A stretch of 64,000 nt of DNA from a virus: positions 140,312 through 204,311 of IMG/VR virus record IMGVR_UViG_3300010885_076238; one strand, 5' to 3'. Under the pieces are notes generated by a model. The model was not told where the DNA came from, did no database searches, and worked only from the letters and a program-made list of their open reading frames with translations. This document shows positions 14,185 to 22,011 of the stretch, piece after piece. The position numbers were made by a program, and so were the translations under genes. Position 1 is the stretch's first letter; every line of letters begins with the position of its first letter.

Positions 14185-14856
14185 ATGTCTAACAACTATG
14201 TCACAATGAACATAAGAATGTATGCCTCCAAGCCAGATAAGGTTATGGAGCAAGTCATTCTAAATCTTGGATGGGAATGGTACTCAGCAAGCAAGGCTTG
14301 TGAATACGCCAGAAAAGTTATAAAGGGCAGATGGATCAAAGGCGAAAGAAAGATCAAGAAAAATCCATACTCCGCCTACTTTTATGCTCGCCATGTTATC
14401 GGAGGAAGATGGCCCGAAGCAGAAAATTTTATCTTGAAGGATGAACACGCCTCTTACTTGTACGCTAAGTATGTTCTCAAAGGCAGGTTTGAGAAAGCAG
14501 AGAAAAAGAGAGGGCTTTTCAAGTCGCCTAGAGAAATATACTTCTACTCCAAATACGTTATGAAGTCTAGGTGGAAAGAAAAAGAAAAGTCTATGGTAGA
14601 CTTTGTTGTAAAAAATACCTGGGGCTTTGAGAAGGTTTTCGACTACTGTATTCAGATCAGAAAAGAAAGATGGCCCCAAATTGAAGGCGAAATTGTAAAG
14701 TCCAGCAAAGAATACATCGGTCGTTATTTCAAATTATTGAAAGAAAAGGACAAGGAAGAATTTTATAATAAAGTTCTCGCCCAGTCTCTCGTAGAACCAA
14801 GAAGTTCTTGGCAACGAAACGAAGCCAGAGAATTTATCAAAACTATGAAAAACTAG
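14185..14856 (+). CDS. Protein of tandem YAR-VIKGRWPEAE repeats
   Basis: 223 aa. Five degenerate helical repeats of about 35 residues, each with a Y-A/S-[RK]-x-V-[ILM]-x-x-R-[WF]-x-x-x-E core: EYARKVIKGRWIKGE, FYARHVIGGRWPEAE, LYAKYVLKGRFEKAE, FYSKYVMKSRWKEKE and a diverged YCIQIRKERWPQIE. Alpha-solenoid-like repeats of this kind occur in phage and bacterial proteins of unknown role. The region after the repeats has EFYNKVLAQSL, like the tails at 2726-3532, tying these families together. Confidence 0.7.
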   Translation: MSNNYVTMNIRMYASKPDKVMEQVILNLGWEWYSASKACEYARKVIKGRWIKGERKIKKNPYSAYFYARHVIGGRWPEAENFILKDEHASYLYAKYVLKGRFEKAEKKRGLFKSPREIYFYSKYVMKSRWKEKEKSMVDFVVKNTWGFEKVFDYCIQIRKERWPQIEGEIVKSSKEYIGRYFKLLKEKDKEEFYNKVLAQSLVEPRSSWQRNEAREFIKTMKN

Positions 14857-14878
14857 TTTGAACATACTATTATAAAGT

Positions 14879-15139
14879 ATGTATTCTGAAAAACATTGCA
14901 TCATTACAATAAATGGCGACGAGTGTACCGTAGAGGGAAAATGCCTACTGACCGATAAACGTCAATTTGTAAAAGTAGCAAAGGAAGATTATGAAAAATG
15001 GGTCAGGGGAGAAGGAGCTATAAAAACTCTTATGCCCTATCTAACCGAAAGCGAAATGAACTTTCTTGAACACGGCGTTACAGATGAAGGTTGGGGAAAA
15101 GTAGTAAGTCCAAAAATTTCAATCCCAAAAGCAGAGTAG
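14879..15139 (+). CDS. Small conserved-looking phage protein
   Basis: 86 aa, TATTATAAAGT just upstream, no clear Shine-Dalgarno sequence. Ends with KTLMPYLTESEMNFLEHGVTDEGWG, a pattern seen in short phage proteins. Stop followed by CCGCACAAATT, a recurrent post-stop element. Confidence 0.55.
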   Translation: MYSEKHCIITINGDECTVEGKCLLTDKRQFVKVAKEDYEKWVRGEGAIKTLMPYLTESEMNFLEHGVTDEGWGKVVSPKISIPKAE

Positions 15140-15328
15140 CCCGCACAAATTTAGACGGCAATATCTTATAAATATTCTGCCTCGCATTCGTTACGACTAA
15201 AAACATATAAAATAATAATTGTCATAAAAATAAAAATCACCTGATGTTTATATGGTCAGCAGAAGGATAAAAATAATTTTCGATCCAGTGCGTTATGGAA
15301 ATATAAGTTCCACAACCGGAGAAAAGGT

Positions 15329-15574
15329 ATGACAAAGAGAGAGCAGCAGACGGTAAAAAGGATGCTGGAAACGGGCCGCGTGATTGATTTCCGTGACGAA
15401 CGCCGACCGGGGGAAGTCGCGGAGGATGGCAACGGCTTGTGGGCATACCTCAAACCTGGCCTGAGATGCAGTCTGTCCGACACCCACATTTGCCACGAAT
15501 ATACGGTGGCTGACCTAGCTCGTGCCGTCAAGTGGGCTGAACCGTGCAATTGCAACGAGTGCAATATAAAATAA
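15329..15574 (+). CDS. Small hypothetical protein
   Basis: 81 aa, motif A at 15271, GGAGAAAAGG upstream. Begins with a basic helix and ends with CNCNECNIK, a Cys-x-Cys-x2-Cys group that may bind metal. Function unknown. Confidence 0.55.
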   Translation: MTKREQQTVKRMLETGRVIDFRDERRPGEVAEDGNGLWAYLKPGLRCSLSDTHICHEYTVADLARAVKWAEPCNCNECNIK

Positions 15575-15613
15575 TTTTCGATCCAGTGCGTTATCCCAGC
15601 AGAGGAGACAATT

Positions 15614-15769
15614 ATGCCAAACTGGTTTGAAGATCCCGCCGTTTTGGATAAGTGGACGATCATTGAAGTTCAGTTGGATGAAGCCGACTGTCAAGAATAC
15701 AACGAGTACCTTGACTGGCTTGAGGCAACAACCGGCGAACAAGAGATGCCAGAAGATTTTTCTTACTAG
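15614..15769 (+). CDS. Small acidic protein
   Basis: 51 aa, motif A at 15569 and AGAGGAG upstream. Trp/Asp/Glu-rich (MPNWFEDPAVLDKWTIIEVQ). Not recognised. Confidence 0.6.
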   Translation: MPNWFEDPAVLDKWTIIEVQLDEADCQEYNEYLDWLEATTGEQEMPEDFSY

Positions 15770-15819
15770 TAAAAAATAATTTTCGATCCATTTCGTTATA
15801 GAAAACAGGAGAAAAAATA

Positions 15820-16140
15820 ATGATTACTGCAAAAAATGCGTTAGAAGCACTTTGTCGTGATGGACTCGCTACAAGTTGGACGAGGAAAACTGAGGGTAGC
15901 GGAAGGCTTCGCTACACAGATTACACTGTGAAAAGCGATGCCTTTTCCCTCTCAAACGAAACCTATGGACAAAGAAGTTTTTTATACTTTCGATGCAAAA
16001 GCCCAGAACTTACTTATCAAATAATCAAAGTTCTTCGTGAAAATGGAGGCAACCCAGGAACTAGTTGGAATGGTGGGCCTGAACAGGGACACATCGAAAT
16101 GCAAGTCAGTAGGTTCAAAGGTTGGCATTGGTGGGAGTAA
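15820..16140 (+). CDS. Hypothetical protein
   Basis: 106 aa, motif A at 15774, AGGAG upstream. The start MITAKNALEALCRDGLATSW resembles the helix-turn-helix start of the winged-helix paralogues but lacks the GKPTR wing. Ends KGWHWWE. Function unknown. Confidence 0.55.
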   Translation: MITAKNALEALCRDGLATSWTRKTEGSGRLRYTDYTVKSDAFSLSNETYGQRSFLYFRCKSPELTYQIIKVLRENGGNPGTSWNGGPEQGHIEMQVSRFKGWHWWE

Positions 16141-16167
16141 GAAGCACAAAAATAAAAATAAAGTCTA

Positions 16168-16212
16168 GCCCAACCTGCCCAATACATATTCATACAGAAT
16201 GGCAGGTTGGGC
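16168..16212 (+). terminator. GC-rich hairpin
   Basis: GCCCAACCTGCC / GGCAGGTTGGGC, 12 perfect pairs with a 21-nt loop, 28 bp after the stop at 16140; no U-tract. Motif B follows at 16226. Confidence 0.65.
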
Positions 16213-16261
16213 TTAGGTGCTTAAACACCTAGTGTTTATTATAAGAATAAATAAAAAATTG

Positions 16262-16388
16262 GGGTTGGGCGCATTTCTATCGCTCTTATCGCTGTGACAA
16301 TTTGATAACGATTCTTTTCAAAAATAATTTTCCCAAAAATTATTTTCCCTTTCGACCGTTGTGCAGTATGGCCGCGATTGAGACGGCC
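16262..16388 (+). repeat. Duplicated upstream block (copy 1; copy 2 at 17396-17523)
   Basis: Both copies contain TGGGCGCATTTCTATCGCTCTT, then TGACA[AT]TTTGATAACGA, a doubled AATTTT/AAAATTATTTT stretch, a CGACCGTT[AG]TGCAGTATGG form of motif A and the 5' hairpin. They precede the genes at 16406 and 17546. The ACCGTTAT-type motif is otherwise seen mainly at 8236. The shared extra upstream DNA may be an enhancer or binding site for high expression (inference). Confidence 0.6.
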
Positions 16389-16405
16389 AAGCCAAATCGG
16401 GAAAC

Positions 16406-16987
16406 ATGAAAATGGATACGATGACTTCGGATCAGTTGGTTGACCGTCTGCTTGATCTGCGTGGTGCGAAGTGCGGCTTTCGCATGGTCGCTGAAACCCC
16501 GACCCGTCTGAATAAGACGATTCGTGATGCGGCGGGCAATCGCGTTCCGAACCCCGCCTACGGCACTACAAAGTTGTCGGAAGTGGAAGTGACGCTGAAC
16601 CCGATCCATCAGAACAACGTAAACGCTCAGAAAAAGCGTGAGGGACACGATCCCGATTACGTTGCTGGGCCTTGCCAGTGGGGCAAGCGTCTGTTTCGGG
16701 AGGATGGTACGGTCGTGCCGATTCGGATTCACGACGGCAAGCCGCATAGCATGGTCGTGAAGTTTGAGAGAACGATCCAACGCGAGTTCCTCCGCGACGG
16801 CAAGCCGGTTGATGCGGCATCGGCCGCAGAGATTGCAAAGCAGTTGGCAGAGAAGAATGAAAAGGCCAACGACGCTGCGGAAGAAAAGCAGGGCGTGGAA
16901 AAGCCGGTGATCCACTTGACCTACAGTTTCGAGAACATTCGTCAAGTCACGCTCGACGGCGTGGTTTACGAAATCACTAAGGGTTGA
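16406..16987 (+). CDS. Hypothetical protein
   Basis: 193 aa, ATCGGGAAAC upstream, behind the 5' hairpin at 16370 and the duplicated block. N-terminal helix (MTSDQLVDRLLDLRGAKCGF), a middle with GYG-like AYGTTKLSEVEVTLNP, and a charged C-terminal part. GC-rich codon use. No family named with confidence; the strong promoter context suggests an abundant protein. Confidence 0.65.
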   Translation: MKMDTMTSDQLVDRLLDLRGAKCGFRMVAETPTRLNKTIRDAAGNRVPNPAYGTTKLSEVEVTLNPIHQNNVNAQKKREGHDPDYVAGPCQWGKRLFREDGTVVPIRIHDGKPHSMVVKFERTIQREFLRDGKPVDAASAAEIAKQLAEKNEKANDAAEEKQGVEKPVIHLTYSFENIRQVTLDGVVYEITKG

Positions 16988-16996
16988 CCGATCCGG

Positions 16997-17020
16997 CCCC
17001 TCCCCCTACTGGGGGAGGGG
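16997..17020 (+). terminator. GC-rich hairpin
   Basis: CCCCTCCCCC-TACT-GGGGGAGGGG, ten perfect pairs, 9 bp after the stop at 16987; no U-tract. Confidence 0.7.
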
Positions 17021-17101
17021 TTAGGGGATAAAGAATAATTTCCGATCCGGTTCGTTATCTAGTATGGCCGCGATTGAGACGGCCAAAAAAGGAGAGCGAT
17101 C

Positions 17102-17338
17102 ATGACCTACCTTCACGACATTCACCCCGCCGCGACGATCATCGAAAGCCCGTTCACCGGCCACAACGGCAGCGGAGTCGATGGATACGGCGGGAAAATC
17201 AAAACCGGATTCAAGGTCAGAATCAACAATCGACTCCATAGGCTCTACTGTATGTGCTGGTCGAACTCTGGCACACTTTGGGTCAACGTGGGCGGGAAGC
17301 AGATCATCGTTCACGAGCATCGGCATCCAAGGGAATAA
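17102..17338 (+). CDS. Small hypothetical protein
   Basis: 78 aa, AGGAGAG upstream, after motif A (17033) and 5' hairpin (17066). Basic, beta-rich (RVRINNRLHRLYC-like centre, VNVGGKQIIVHEHRH end). Not recognised. Confidence 0.6.
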   Translation: MTYLHDIHPAATIIESPFTGHNGSGVDGYGGKIKTGFKVRINNRLHRLYCMCWSNSGTLWVNVGGKQIIVHEHRHPRE

Positions 17339-17545
17339 AATCCCATTCATCAAACACCTGATGTTTATATAGCGGCGGACGAGCCGCGCCGAGCCTGGGC
17401 TGGGCGCATTTCTATCGCTCTTGTCCCTCTGACATTTTGATAACGAATTAGATGGAAAAAAATTTTGGCCAAAATTATTTTGGCTTTCGACCGTTATGCA
17501 GTATGGCCGCGATTGAGACGGCCAGCCTTAGTGGGAGATTGAATC

Positions 17546-18487
17546 ATGGCTCATAAAGTCGAAAACATGTTCTACGTTGGCGAGACGCCTTGGCATGGTC
17601 TGGGCGTTGCTTTGGAAGAGGCTCCGATCATTTCCGACGCCATTACGGCGGCGGGTCTGGATTGGACTGTCGGACTCCGCGACCTTTTCACGGCAGACGG
17701 CGTAAAGGTGCCGAATCGTGCGACGGTTCGCGAGACGGACGGAAGTGTGCTGGGCGTTGTCGGCCCGCGTTACACTCCGCTCCAAAATGCGGCGGCTCTC
17801 GACTGGTTTCAGCCGTTCATCGACAGCGGAGAGGCTTCGCTTCACACTGCCGGTAGCCTTGACGAGGGTCGCAAGGTCTGGGTGCTTGCCCAGTTGAACC
17901 GCGACCCCAGTGTGATCGTTCCGGGCGACGACGTTCGCAAGTTCATTCTCTTGTCGAATTCGCACGACGGCACGACGGCGGTTCGTCCGGGTTTCACGCC
18001 GATTCGCGTTGTCTGTGCGAATACGCTCGCGGCGGCTCATTGCTCGACCGCCAGCAAGTTGATTCGCGTTCGTCACACTCGCAAGATTGCGACGAATTTG
18101 GAAAAGGTTCGCGAGTTGATGAACGCCGCGAACGCGGAATTCGAGGCGACTGCCGACCAGTATCGGCATCTTGCCAGCAAGGCGTTCAACCAGACCGACG
18201 TTCGCAAGTACGTCAAGGTGCTGCTCGACGTTGAGACGGTTTCGGATGCCGACCTGCCCACTCGCACCAAGAATACCATCGAGGAAATTCTTGGACTGAT
18301 CGAGGGGCCGAAGCAATCGATGCCGGGCGTTCAAGGCACTTGGTGGGCCGCGTACAACGGGTTCAACGAATACTTGAACTACAATCGCGGTCGCACGACC
18401 GACAACCGTATGAACAGCCTATGGTTCGGCATGGGTGCGACCGACAACCGCAAGGCTCTCGACCTTGCCCTTAGCTTGTCGGCCTAG
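17546..18487 (+). CDS. DUF932 / phage-plasmid-like protein (TIGR03299 type)
   Basis: 313 aa, GGGAG 9 nt upstream of ATG, behind duplicated block copy 2. The start (AHKVENMFYVGETPWHGLG) and VGPRYTPLQNAAALDWFQPF are signatures of the DUF932 family. Many phages and plasmids carry such proteins, which are often highly expressed, but their biochemistry is not established. GC-rich codons and a strong 5' region agree with high expression. Length is normal for the family. Confidence 0.88.
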   Translation: MAHKVENMFYVGETPWHGLGVALEEAPIISDAITAAGLDWTVGLRDLFTADGVKVPNRATVRETDGSVLGVVGPRYTPLQNAAALDWFQPFIDSGEASLHTAGSLDEGRKVWVLAQLNRDPSVIVPGDDVRKFILLSNSHDGTTAVRPGFTPIRVVCANTLAAAHCSTASKLIRVRHTRKIATNLEKVRELMNAANAEFEATADQYRHLASKAFNQTDVRKYVKVLLDVETVSDADLPTRTKNTIEEILGLIEGPKQSMPGVQGTWWAAYNGFNEYLNYNRGRTTDNRMNSLWFGMGATDNRKALDLALSLSA

Positions 18488-18498
18488 TGCGAACGATG

Positions 18499-18522
18499 CC
18501 CCCTACCCGAAAGGGTAGGGGG
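18499..18522 (+). terminator. GNRA-capped GC hairpin
   Basis: CCCCCTACCC-GAAA-GGGTAGGGGG, ten pairs with a GAAA tetraloop, 11 bp after the DUF932 stop. No U-tract, so it may act as a 3'-end block against exonucleases. Confidence 0.7.
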
Positions 18523-18607
18523 GATTCATCGTAAAATTATTTTCGGTTTGATTCGTTATCTAGTATGGCCGCGATTGAGACGGCCAAGCCAATCGGGAGA
18601 CCTAATC

Positions 18608-18796
18608 ATGATCATCGCCGCCATCCTCGCCGCCGCGTACGTCGCTTTCGGCATCGCCGGGACATCGTACGTCAACCGTTGGATTCGCAACGCTGACGAC
18701 GGGGATGCAGGCTGCGGCCTGTCGAGCCTGCACATTCTCAACCCCATCATGGTGGTGGTTGGAGCGAGAATGATGCTCGACAAGCTGTCCTCCTAG
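18608..18796 (+). CDS. Small membrane protein (paralogue of 25015)
   Basis: 62 aa, GGGAG upstream, motif A 18534 and hairpin 18567. One N-terminal transmembrane helix (IIAAILAAAYVAFGIAG), a Cys/Asp-containing middle, and a second hydrophobic LHILNPIMVVVGARMML. The gene at 25015 encodes almost the same protein, so it is a dispersed duplication. Inner-membrane location is inferred; function unknown. Confidence 0.65.
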   Translation: MIIAAILAAAYVAFGIAGTSYVNRWIRNADDGDAGCGLSSLHILNPIMVVVGARMMLDKLSS

Positions 18797-18926
18797 CGGG
18801 GGGCAGCCGCCCAACTCAACACCTAATGTTTATTGGCAAAGGTGAGCAATAAAAAATAAATTCCCAGCTAATTCGTTATCTAGTATGGCCGCGACAGTGA
18901 CGGCCAAGCCAATCTAGGAAATAACG

Positions 18927-19268
18927 ATGGCTCGCAAGCGTAGGTCAGACCGTAATCACGCGGTCTATCAGATTGTTTGCAAACCAACTGGAGAGCGTTA
19001 CATCGGACTGACGGTAGTGCGTGGAAGAGCCGTTCAGAAGAGCGTGAAGATTCGTTGGGACGGCCATGTTCATCACGCCGTAGTAGAGAGAGACAACCCG
19101 CTTCAACGTAGAATTCGTGAGTTTGGCCCCGAAGCATTTTCTCACGAACTGCTTCAAGTTGTGAGAGGCAAGCAGCCCGCTCATGACATTGAAAGGGGCT
19201 TGATCGTCAATATGAAGCCCGAACTGAATGTGGAGTGTACCGGCAAGAAACAAGCAAATCGTTCCTAA
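18927..19268 (+). CDS. GIY-YIG nuclease-domain protein
   Basis: 113 aa, AGGAAATAACG before the ATG. AVYQIVCKPTGERYIGLT near residue 12 corresponds to the GIY...YIG strands; an Arg in KIRWDGHVHHA and a Glu in DIERGLI occupy places typical of catalytic residues. The size fits a stand-alone GIY-YIG domain, as found in homing or repair nucleases. It sits in its own motif A unit and does not interrupt another gene, so a housekeeping or anti-host role is as likely as homing. Confidence 0.75.
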   Translation: MARKRRSDRNHAVYQIVCKPTGERYIGLTVVRGRAVQKSVKIRWDGHVHHAVVERDNPLQRRIREFGPEAFSHELLQVVRGKQPAHDIERGLIVNMKPELNVECTGKKQANRS

Positions 19269-19324
19269 TTTTTTCGACTCTCATTCGTTATACAAATGTA
19301 GCCACCACCCCAAGCAGGAAAAAA

Positions 19325-19528
19325 ATGACTATCACAGAAGTCATCACGCCCGGCCCAGGCGGATTCAAATTTCTCAACATGACGAACGAGAAGTTCGACT
19401 CGTTCACCGCAGACGAAATCATTGCCGCTGCGGAAGCGGCCGGTCTGTGGACATACTACGAACTGGACGACGACGGGAAGCTGACCGGCTTGGCGATCAC
19501 CACGAAAGAAAGAGAGCCAAACGGATAG
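19325..19528 (+). CDS. Small hypothetical protein
   Basis: 67 aa, CAGGAAAAAA upstream, motif A-like at 19266. Begins MTITEVITPGPGGFKFLNM, alternating strands and helix (ADEIIAAAEAAGLW). Not recognised. Confidence 0.55.
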   Translation: MTITEVITPGPGGFKFLNMTNEKFDSFTADEIIAAAEAAGLWTYYELDDDGKLTGLAITTKEREPNG

Positions 19529-19606
19529 CGGGCTTTGGCCCAATGCTCTAACACCTAATGTTTATAATCAACAGTGAGTTGCTTGCCAAAACCAAAGGAG
19601 CCGGAC

Positions 19607-19699
19607 ATGGAAACTTTTGAGCAGTGGTGCAAGAGGATGCAAGAAGAACACGATCAATGGATTTCAAGTCCCGAAGGACAAATCTGGATCAAGGGCTAA
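19607..19699 (+). CDS. 30-aa peptide
   Basis: ATG with AAAGGAG 8 nt upstream, behind motif B (19550) rather than motif A. METFEQWCKRMQEEHDQW is helical and charged. The good ribosome site supports it; the stop runs into the next motif A. Confidence 0.45.
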   Translation: METFEQWCKRMQEEHDQWISSPEGQIWIKG

Positions 19700-19763
19700 A
19701 AATTATTTTCGGTTTGATTCGTTATCAAGTATGGCCGATCATTCAACACCTAAGGAACAAGTC

Positions 19764-20078
19764 ATGAAAGCCAAAGAAGTGCAGATTGGACAGGAGTTCT
19801 ACACCAACTACGCGAGCATGGAACACTGCAAGCCGCTGTCTAACGTTCATCGTTGGAAAATGATCGCTCCAGAGCATCGGTTGGCGCAGCTTGTGCTTGT
19901 CACCGGGGACGTTTGCGATCACACTCGCATCATCGATGAAAAGGAAGAAGTGTTCGCCACAGCCGGTGAAGCTTGGCAAGATTGTGCGACTCAACTCAAC
20001 GCGATCATCGAAAAGATTCGTGAAGCCGTCAAGGATTGCGAGTCCAAAGTTCCCCGCCAGTGCAAGGAATCCGCGTGA
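19764..20078 (+). CDS. Hypothetical protein
   Basis: 104 aa, AAGGAACAAGTC upstream, motif A at 19700. Beta-rich N-terminal half (EVQIGQEFYTNYASMEHCK) and a C-terminal helix. The fold is reminiscent of small phage beta-barrel proteins; unrecognised. Confidence 0.55.
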   Translation: MKAKEVQIGQEFYTNYASMEHCKPLSNVHRWKMIAPEHRLAQLVLVTGDVCDHTRIIDEKEEVFATAGEAWQDCATQLNAIIEKIREAVKDCESKVPRQCKESA

Positions 20079-20082
20079 AAAA

Positions 20083-20106
20083 GGGGGCTTGGGAAACCAA
20101 GTCCCC
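20083..20106 (+). terminator. GNRA-capped hairpin (same type at 23658-23684)
   Basis: GGGGGCTTGG-GAAA-CCAAGTCCCC directly after the stop. A near-identical sequence, GGGGGCTTGG-GAAA-CCAAGCTTCCCCC, closes the unit ending at 23652. Both are followed within 30 bp by motif B. Confidence 0.7.
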
Positions 20107-20137
20107 AATAATTAACACCAAATGTCTATTATAGAGT

Positions 20138-20422
20138 ATGAGACTATTTATTGATGACATCAGAACTCCATCCGAAGACTACATCGTTCTCCGGTCTTCT
20201 GAGGATGCCATTCAATTCATAAAGCAAAATGGCTGGCCTGAGTTCATCAGTTTTGACCACGATCTTGGCGGCGACGATACCACTATGGTCTTTCTCAAAA
20301 GGCTTGTAAACGAAGTATGGGACGGCAAAACCATGCCGCCAGACTATATCGTTCATAGTGCCAACCCAATTGGATCGAAGAACATCGTGAGTTTCATGGA
20401 AAGCTGGAAGAAGTCAATCTAA
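20138..20422 (+). CDS. Cyclic-phosphate-processing receiver-domain-like protein
   Basis: 94 aa. MRLFIDDIRTPSEDYIVLRS, then EFISFDHDLGGDDTTMVFLKRL, matches the small receiver-like family (DDxRxP at the first strand, SxDHDLG at the second). That family has been linked to RNA systems that process cyclic phosphates. Motif B (20115) is the only upstream signal and lies 8 nt before the ATG. It may act with the 2H-like protein at 9364 in RNA-end metabolism (inference). Confidence 0.75.
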   Translation: MRLFIDDIRTPSEDYIVLRSSEDAIQFIKQNGWPEFISFDHDLGGDDTTMVFLKRLVNEVWDGKTMPPDYIVHSANPIGSKNIVSFMESWKKSI

Positions 20423-20496
20423 AAAATTTTTTTTACTTTCATTCGTTATACCAATATGGCAGCAATTGAGACTGCCGGATTACTAGGATTGCTCTA

Positions 20497-20574
20497 ATGT
20501 TTGGACTCGTTTCTATGATTTTGTTTAGCGTCGGAACTATTGGATTTTTCTACGTCACTAAGGAGGGCAACTAA
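20497..20574 (+). CDS. 25-aa membrane peptide
   Basis: After motif A and 5' hairpin (20458). MFGLVSMILFSVGTIGFFYV is a single transmembrane helix, ending KEGN. The stop overlaps the next ATG (TAATG). Its AAGGAGG-coding end is the ribosome site of the next gene. Confidence 0.45.
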   Translation: MFGLVSMILFSVGTIGFFYVTKEGN

Positions 20575-20726
20575 TGTTTATCGTAATTGAGCAGAAGGAA
20601 GACGGCACGACTCAGATTCTTTCGCCCGTAATCAACGACCAGAAAGAAGCAGAAGTAGAGGCTGCTTGGATTTCCCACCTGAACGGTTGGAGTTGCACAG
20701 TAAAGCAAGTGGATCAAGCCGCTTGA
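20574..20726 (+). CDS. Small hypothetical protein
   Basis: 50 aa; AAGGAGG 7 nt upstream inside the preceding peptide gene, with TAATG coupling. Begins MFIVIEQKEDGTTQILSP, then a helix with AEVEAAWISHLNGW. Not recognised. Confidence 0.6.
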   Translation: MFIVIEQKEDGTTQILSPVINDQKEAEVEAAWISHLNGWSCTVKQVDQAA

Positions 20727-20858
20727 AACAATCGGCAGTAAACCTGCCACCCAACCCAAAAGGTTGGGCCATTAGCAAATACCTAATGTTTATTGTTGAA
20801 TCGAACCTGATAAAAATAATTTTCGATCTAGTTCGTTATAGATTTAGGAGGACGTTTT

Positions 20859-21071
20859 ATGACTAAGCCCGTTGAAATCTCAACCAAGGAAATGTGGGAA
20901 CTCTCAGCAGTGGGAGCCTGCATTCTTCTAGCTGTTCAAGAGATGGAAGAAGATGCTGTCGGCAGGCAAAAGGTGATCGAAGCGGGAAACCGTTTGTTCG
21001 ATCTCATGGGCAAAATTGGAGAACGAGATGATTGGTCATCCAGAAGCCCAAAAGGAGAGGAAAAAGTATGA
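20859..21071 (+). CDS. Small hypothetical protein
   Basis: 70 aa, AGGAGG upstream, motif A at 20814. Helical (KEMWELSAVGACILLAVQEME). Overlaps the next gene by ATGA. Unknown. Confidence 0.6.
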   Translation: MTKPVEISTKEMWELSAVGACILLAVQEMEEDAVGRQKVIEAGNRLFDLMGKIGERDDWSSRSPKGEEKV

Positions 21072-21232
21072 AAAAAACTGTCGGAGCAACCAAGGCTCAC
21101 GCATCATGCGGATATTGCAAACACTTGCGCAAGTTCGGAAAGCGACTTGCCAATAAGGCTTCTCGCAAACACGGAAATAATTTTCGATTCAATGCGTTAT
21201 CAAATATAGAGAATCCCAACCCCGGAGAATAA
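21068..21232 (+). CDS. Small basic protein whose gene contains a motif A copy
   Basis: 54 aa, AGGAGAGG upstream inside the previous gene. CGYCKHLRKFGKRLANKASRKHG is basic with a Cys pair. The sequence coding for NNFRFNALSN is motif A (21175-21200), so the promoter for 21235 lies within this frame, as also seen at 2959 and 3173. Confidence 0.5.
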   Translation: MKKTVGATKAHASCGYCKHLRKFGKRLANKASRKHGNNFRFNALSNIENPNPGE

Positions 21233-21234
21233 TC

Positions 21235-21465
21235 ATGTTCAAGAAGAAAACCGATGGTCGATTCCGTGTCGAGCTGAAGTATAAGAACGGCAGCGAAGCA
21301 TTCATGGTCAGCAACGACTACCAGCAAATCTGCCGCCTGTACGAGCTTGCCAGAACTCCCATTTGCGAAAATTTCACACAGTCGATCTACGAAGTGATCT
21401 TGTTCGACGGCGATAAGCCCCTTGCAAACTGGACTAACTCAGCCGCATTAGTCAAAGTGGCTTGA
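21235..21465 (+). CDS. Hypothetical protein
   Basis: 76 aa, CCGGAGAATAATC upstream. Begins MFKKKTDGRFRVELKYKNG, a beta-hairpin-like start. A tRNA-like sequence follows the stop by 8 bp. Unknown. Confidence 0.6.
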   Translation: MFKKKTDGRFRVELKYKNGSEAFMVSNDYQQICRLYELARTPICENFTQSIYEVILFDGDKPLANWTNSAALVKVA

Positions 21466-21473
21466 CAATCCTA

Positions 21474-21550
21474 GGCGATTCTGGGTAGGGCCGGTCTCAT
21501 GAGCCGGATTGGGTAGCACCCCCCGCGTGGTTCGATTCCACGACTCGCCA
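21474..21550 (+). tRNA. tRNA-like gene with CAU anticodon and atypical architecture
   Basis: Acceptor GGCGATT/ACTCGCC (one mismatch), A73; anticodon stem CCGGT/GCCGG with loop CTCATGA (CAU); a long variable arm GGGT-AGC-ACCC; T-arm CGTGG-TTCGATT-CCACG. Only ten bases (CTGGGTAGGG) lie between acceptor and anticodon stems, so there is no normal D-arm. It could be a divergent Met/Ile-type tRNA, a decayed one, or a tRNA mimic. Confidence 0.55.
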
Positions 21551-21585
21551 TTTAGAATGCGGTAAAATGCAACAAGGAGCAAACC

Positions 21586-21825
21586 ATGAATACTGAATTT
21601 TATGTGGGCGAACACCGTGGTATCTGGGTAGGCCCAGTCATCCGAAATAAACAGACGAATCATCCTGTGGCATTCGTCGCAGCCGGATCAGAACACTTTT
21701 CCGAAATATTATCCCTAGCACCAGAAATGCTTGAAGCACTACGGAAAATCAGGAATAACTCAGACAACGCGGAAGTCAACAAAATCGCATCAGAAATCCT
21801 ACTCAAGGCAACCAAACACGCCTAA
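21586..21825 (+). CDS. Hypothetical protein
   Basis: 79 aa, AAGGAGC upstream, probably on the tRNA-like transcript. MNTEFYVGEHRGIWVGPVI then a helical end (EILSLAPEMLEALRKIRNN). Short phage proteins with such helices are common; unknown. Confidence 0.55.
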   Translation: MNTEFYVGEHRGIWVGPVIRNKQTNHPVAFVAAGSEHFSEILSLAPEMLEALRKIRNNSDNAEVNKIASEILLKATKHA

Positions 21826-21845
21826 TCGTCAACACCTAATGTTTA

Positions 21846-21910
21846 TTTCCCGAACGGGACAATTCAGACAAAAATCAGGCAATTTATAATAATTATTCCC
21901 GCTCGGGAAA
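21846..21910 (+). repeat. Inverted repeat in a 186-bp gap
   Basis: TTTCCCGAACGGGA (21846-21859) and TCCCGCTCGGGAAA (21897-21910) are complementary with one mismatch; each arm is itself a short palindrome (CCCG..CGGG). The gap 21826-22011 also carries motif B and AT-rich DNA. A dimeric protein-binding pair or terminator is possible. Confidence 0.45.
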
Positions 21911-22011
21911 GTTAGGTAATCTGTGCAAGCCCATAAAAGAAAATAAAAAATCCAAGGCCCGATTGACGATAGATAAGGTACGGGACAGAAAACCATTCAA
22001 AGGAGTGAATC

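Noticed and set aside
15256-15742. Overlapping minus-strand open frames near motif A repeats
   Set aside because: They lie antisense to three well-supported + strand genes and arise from repeated promoter DNA.
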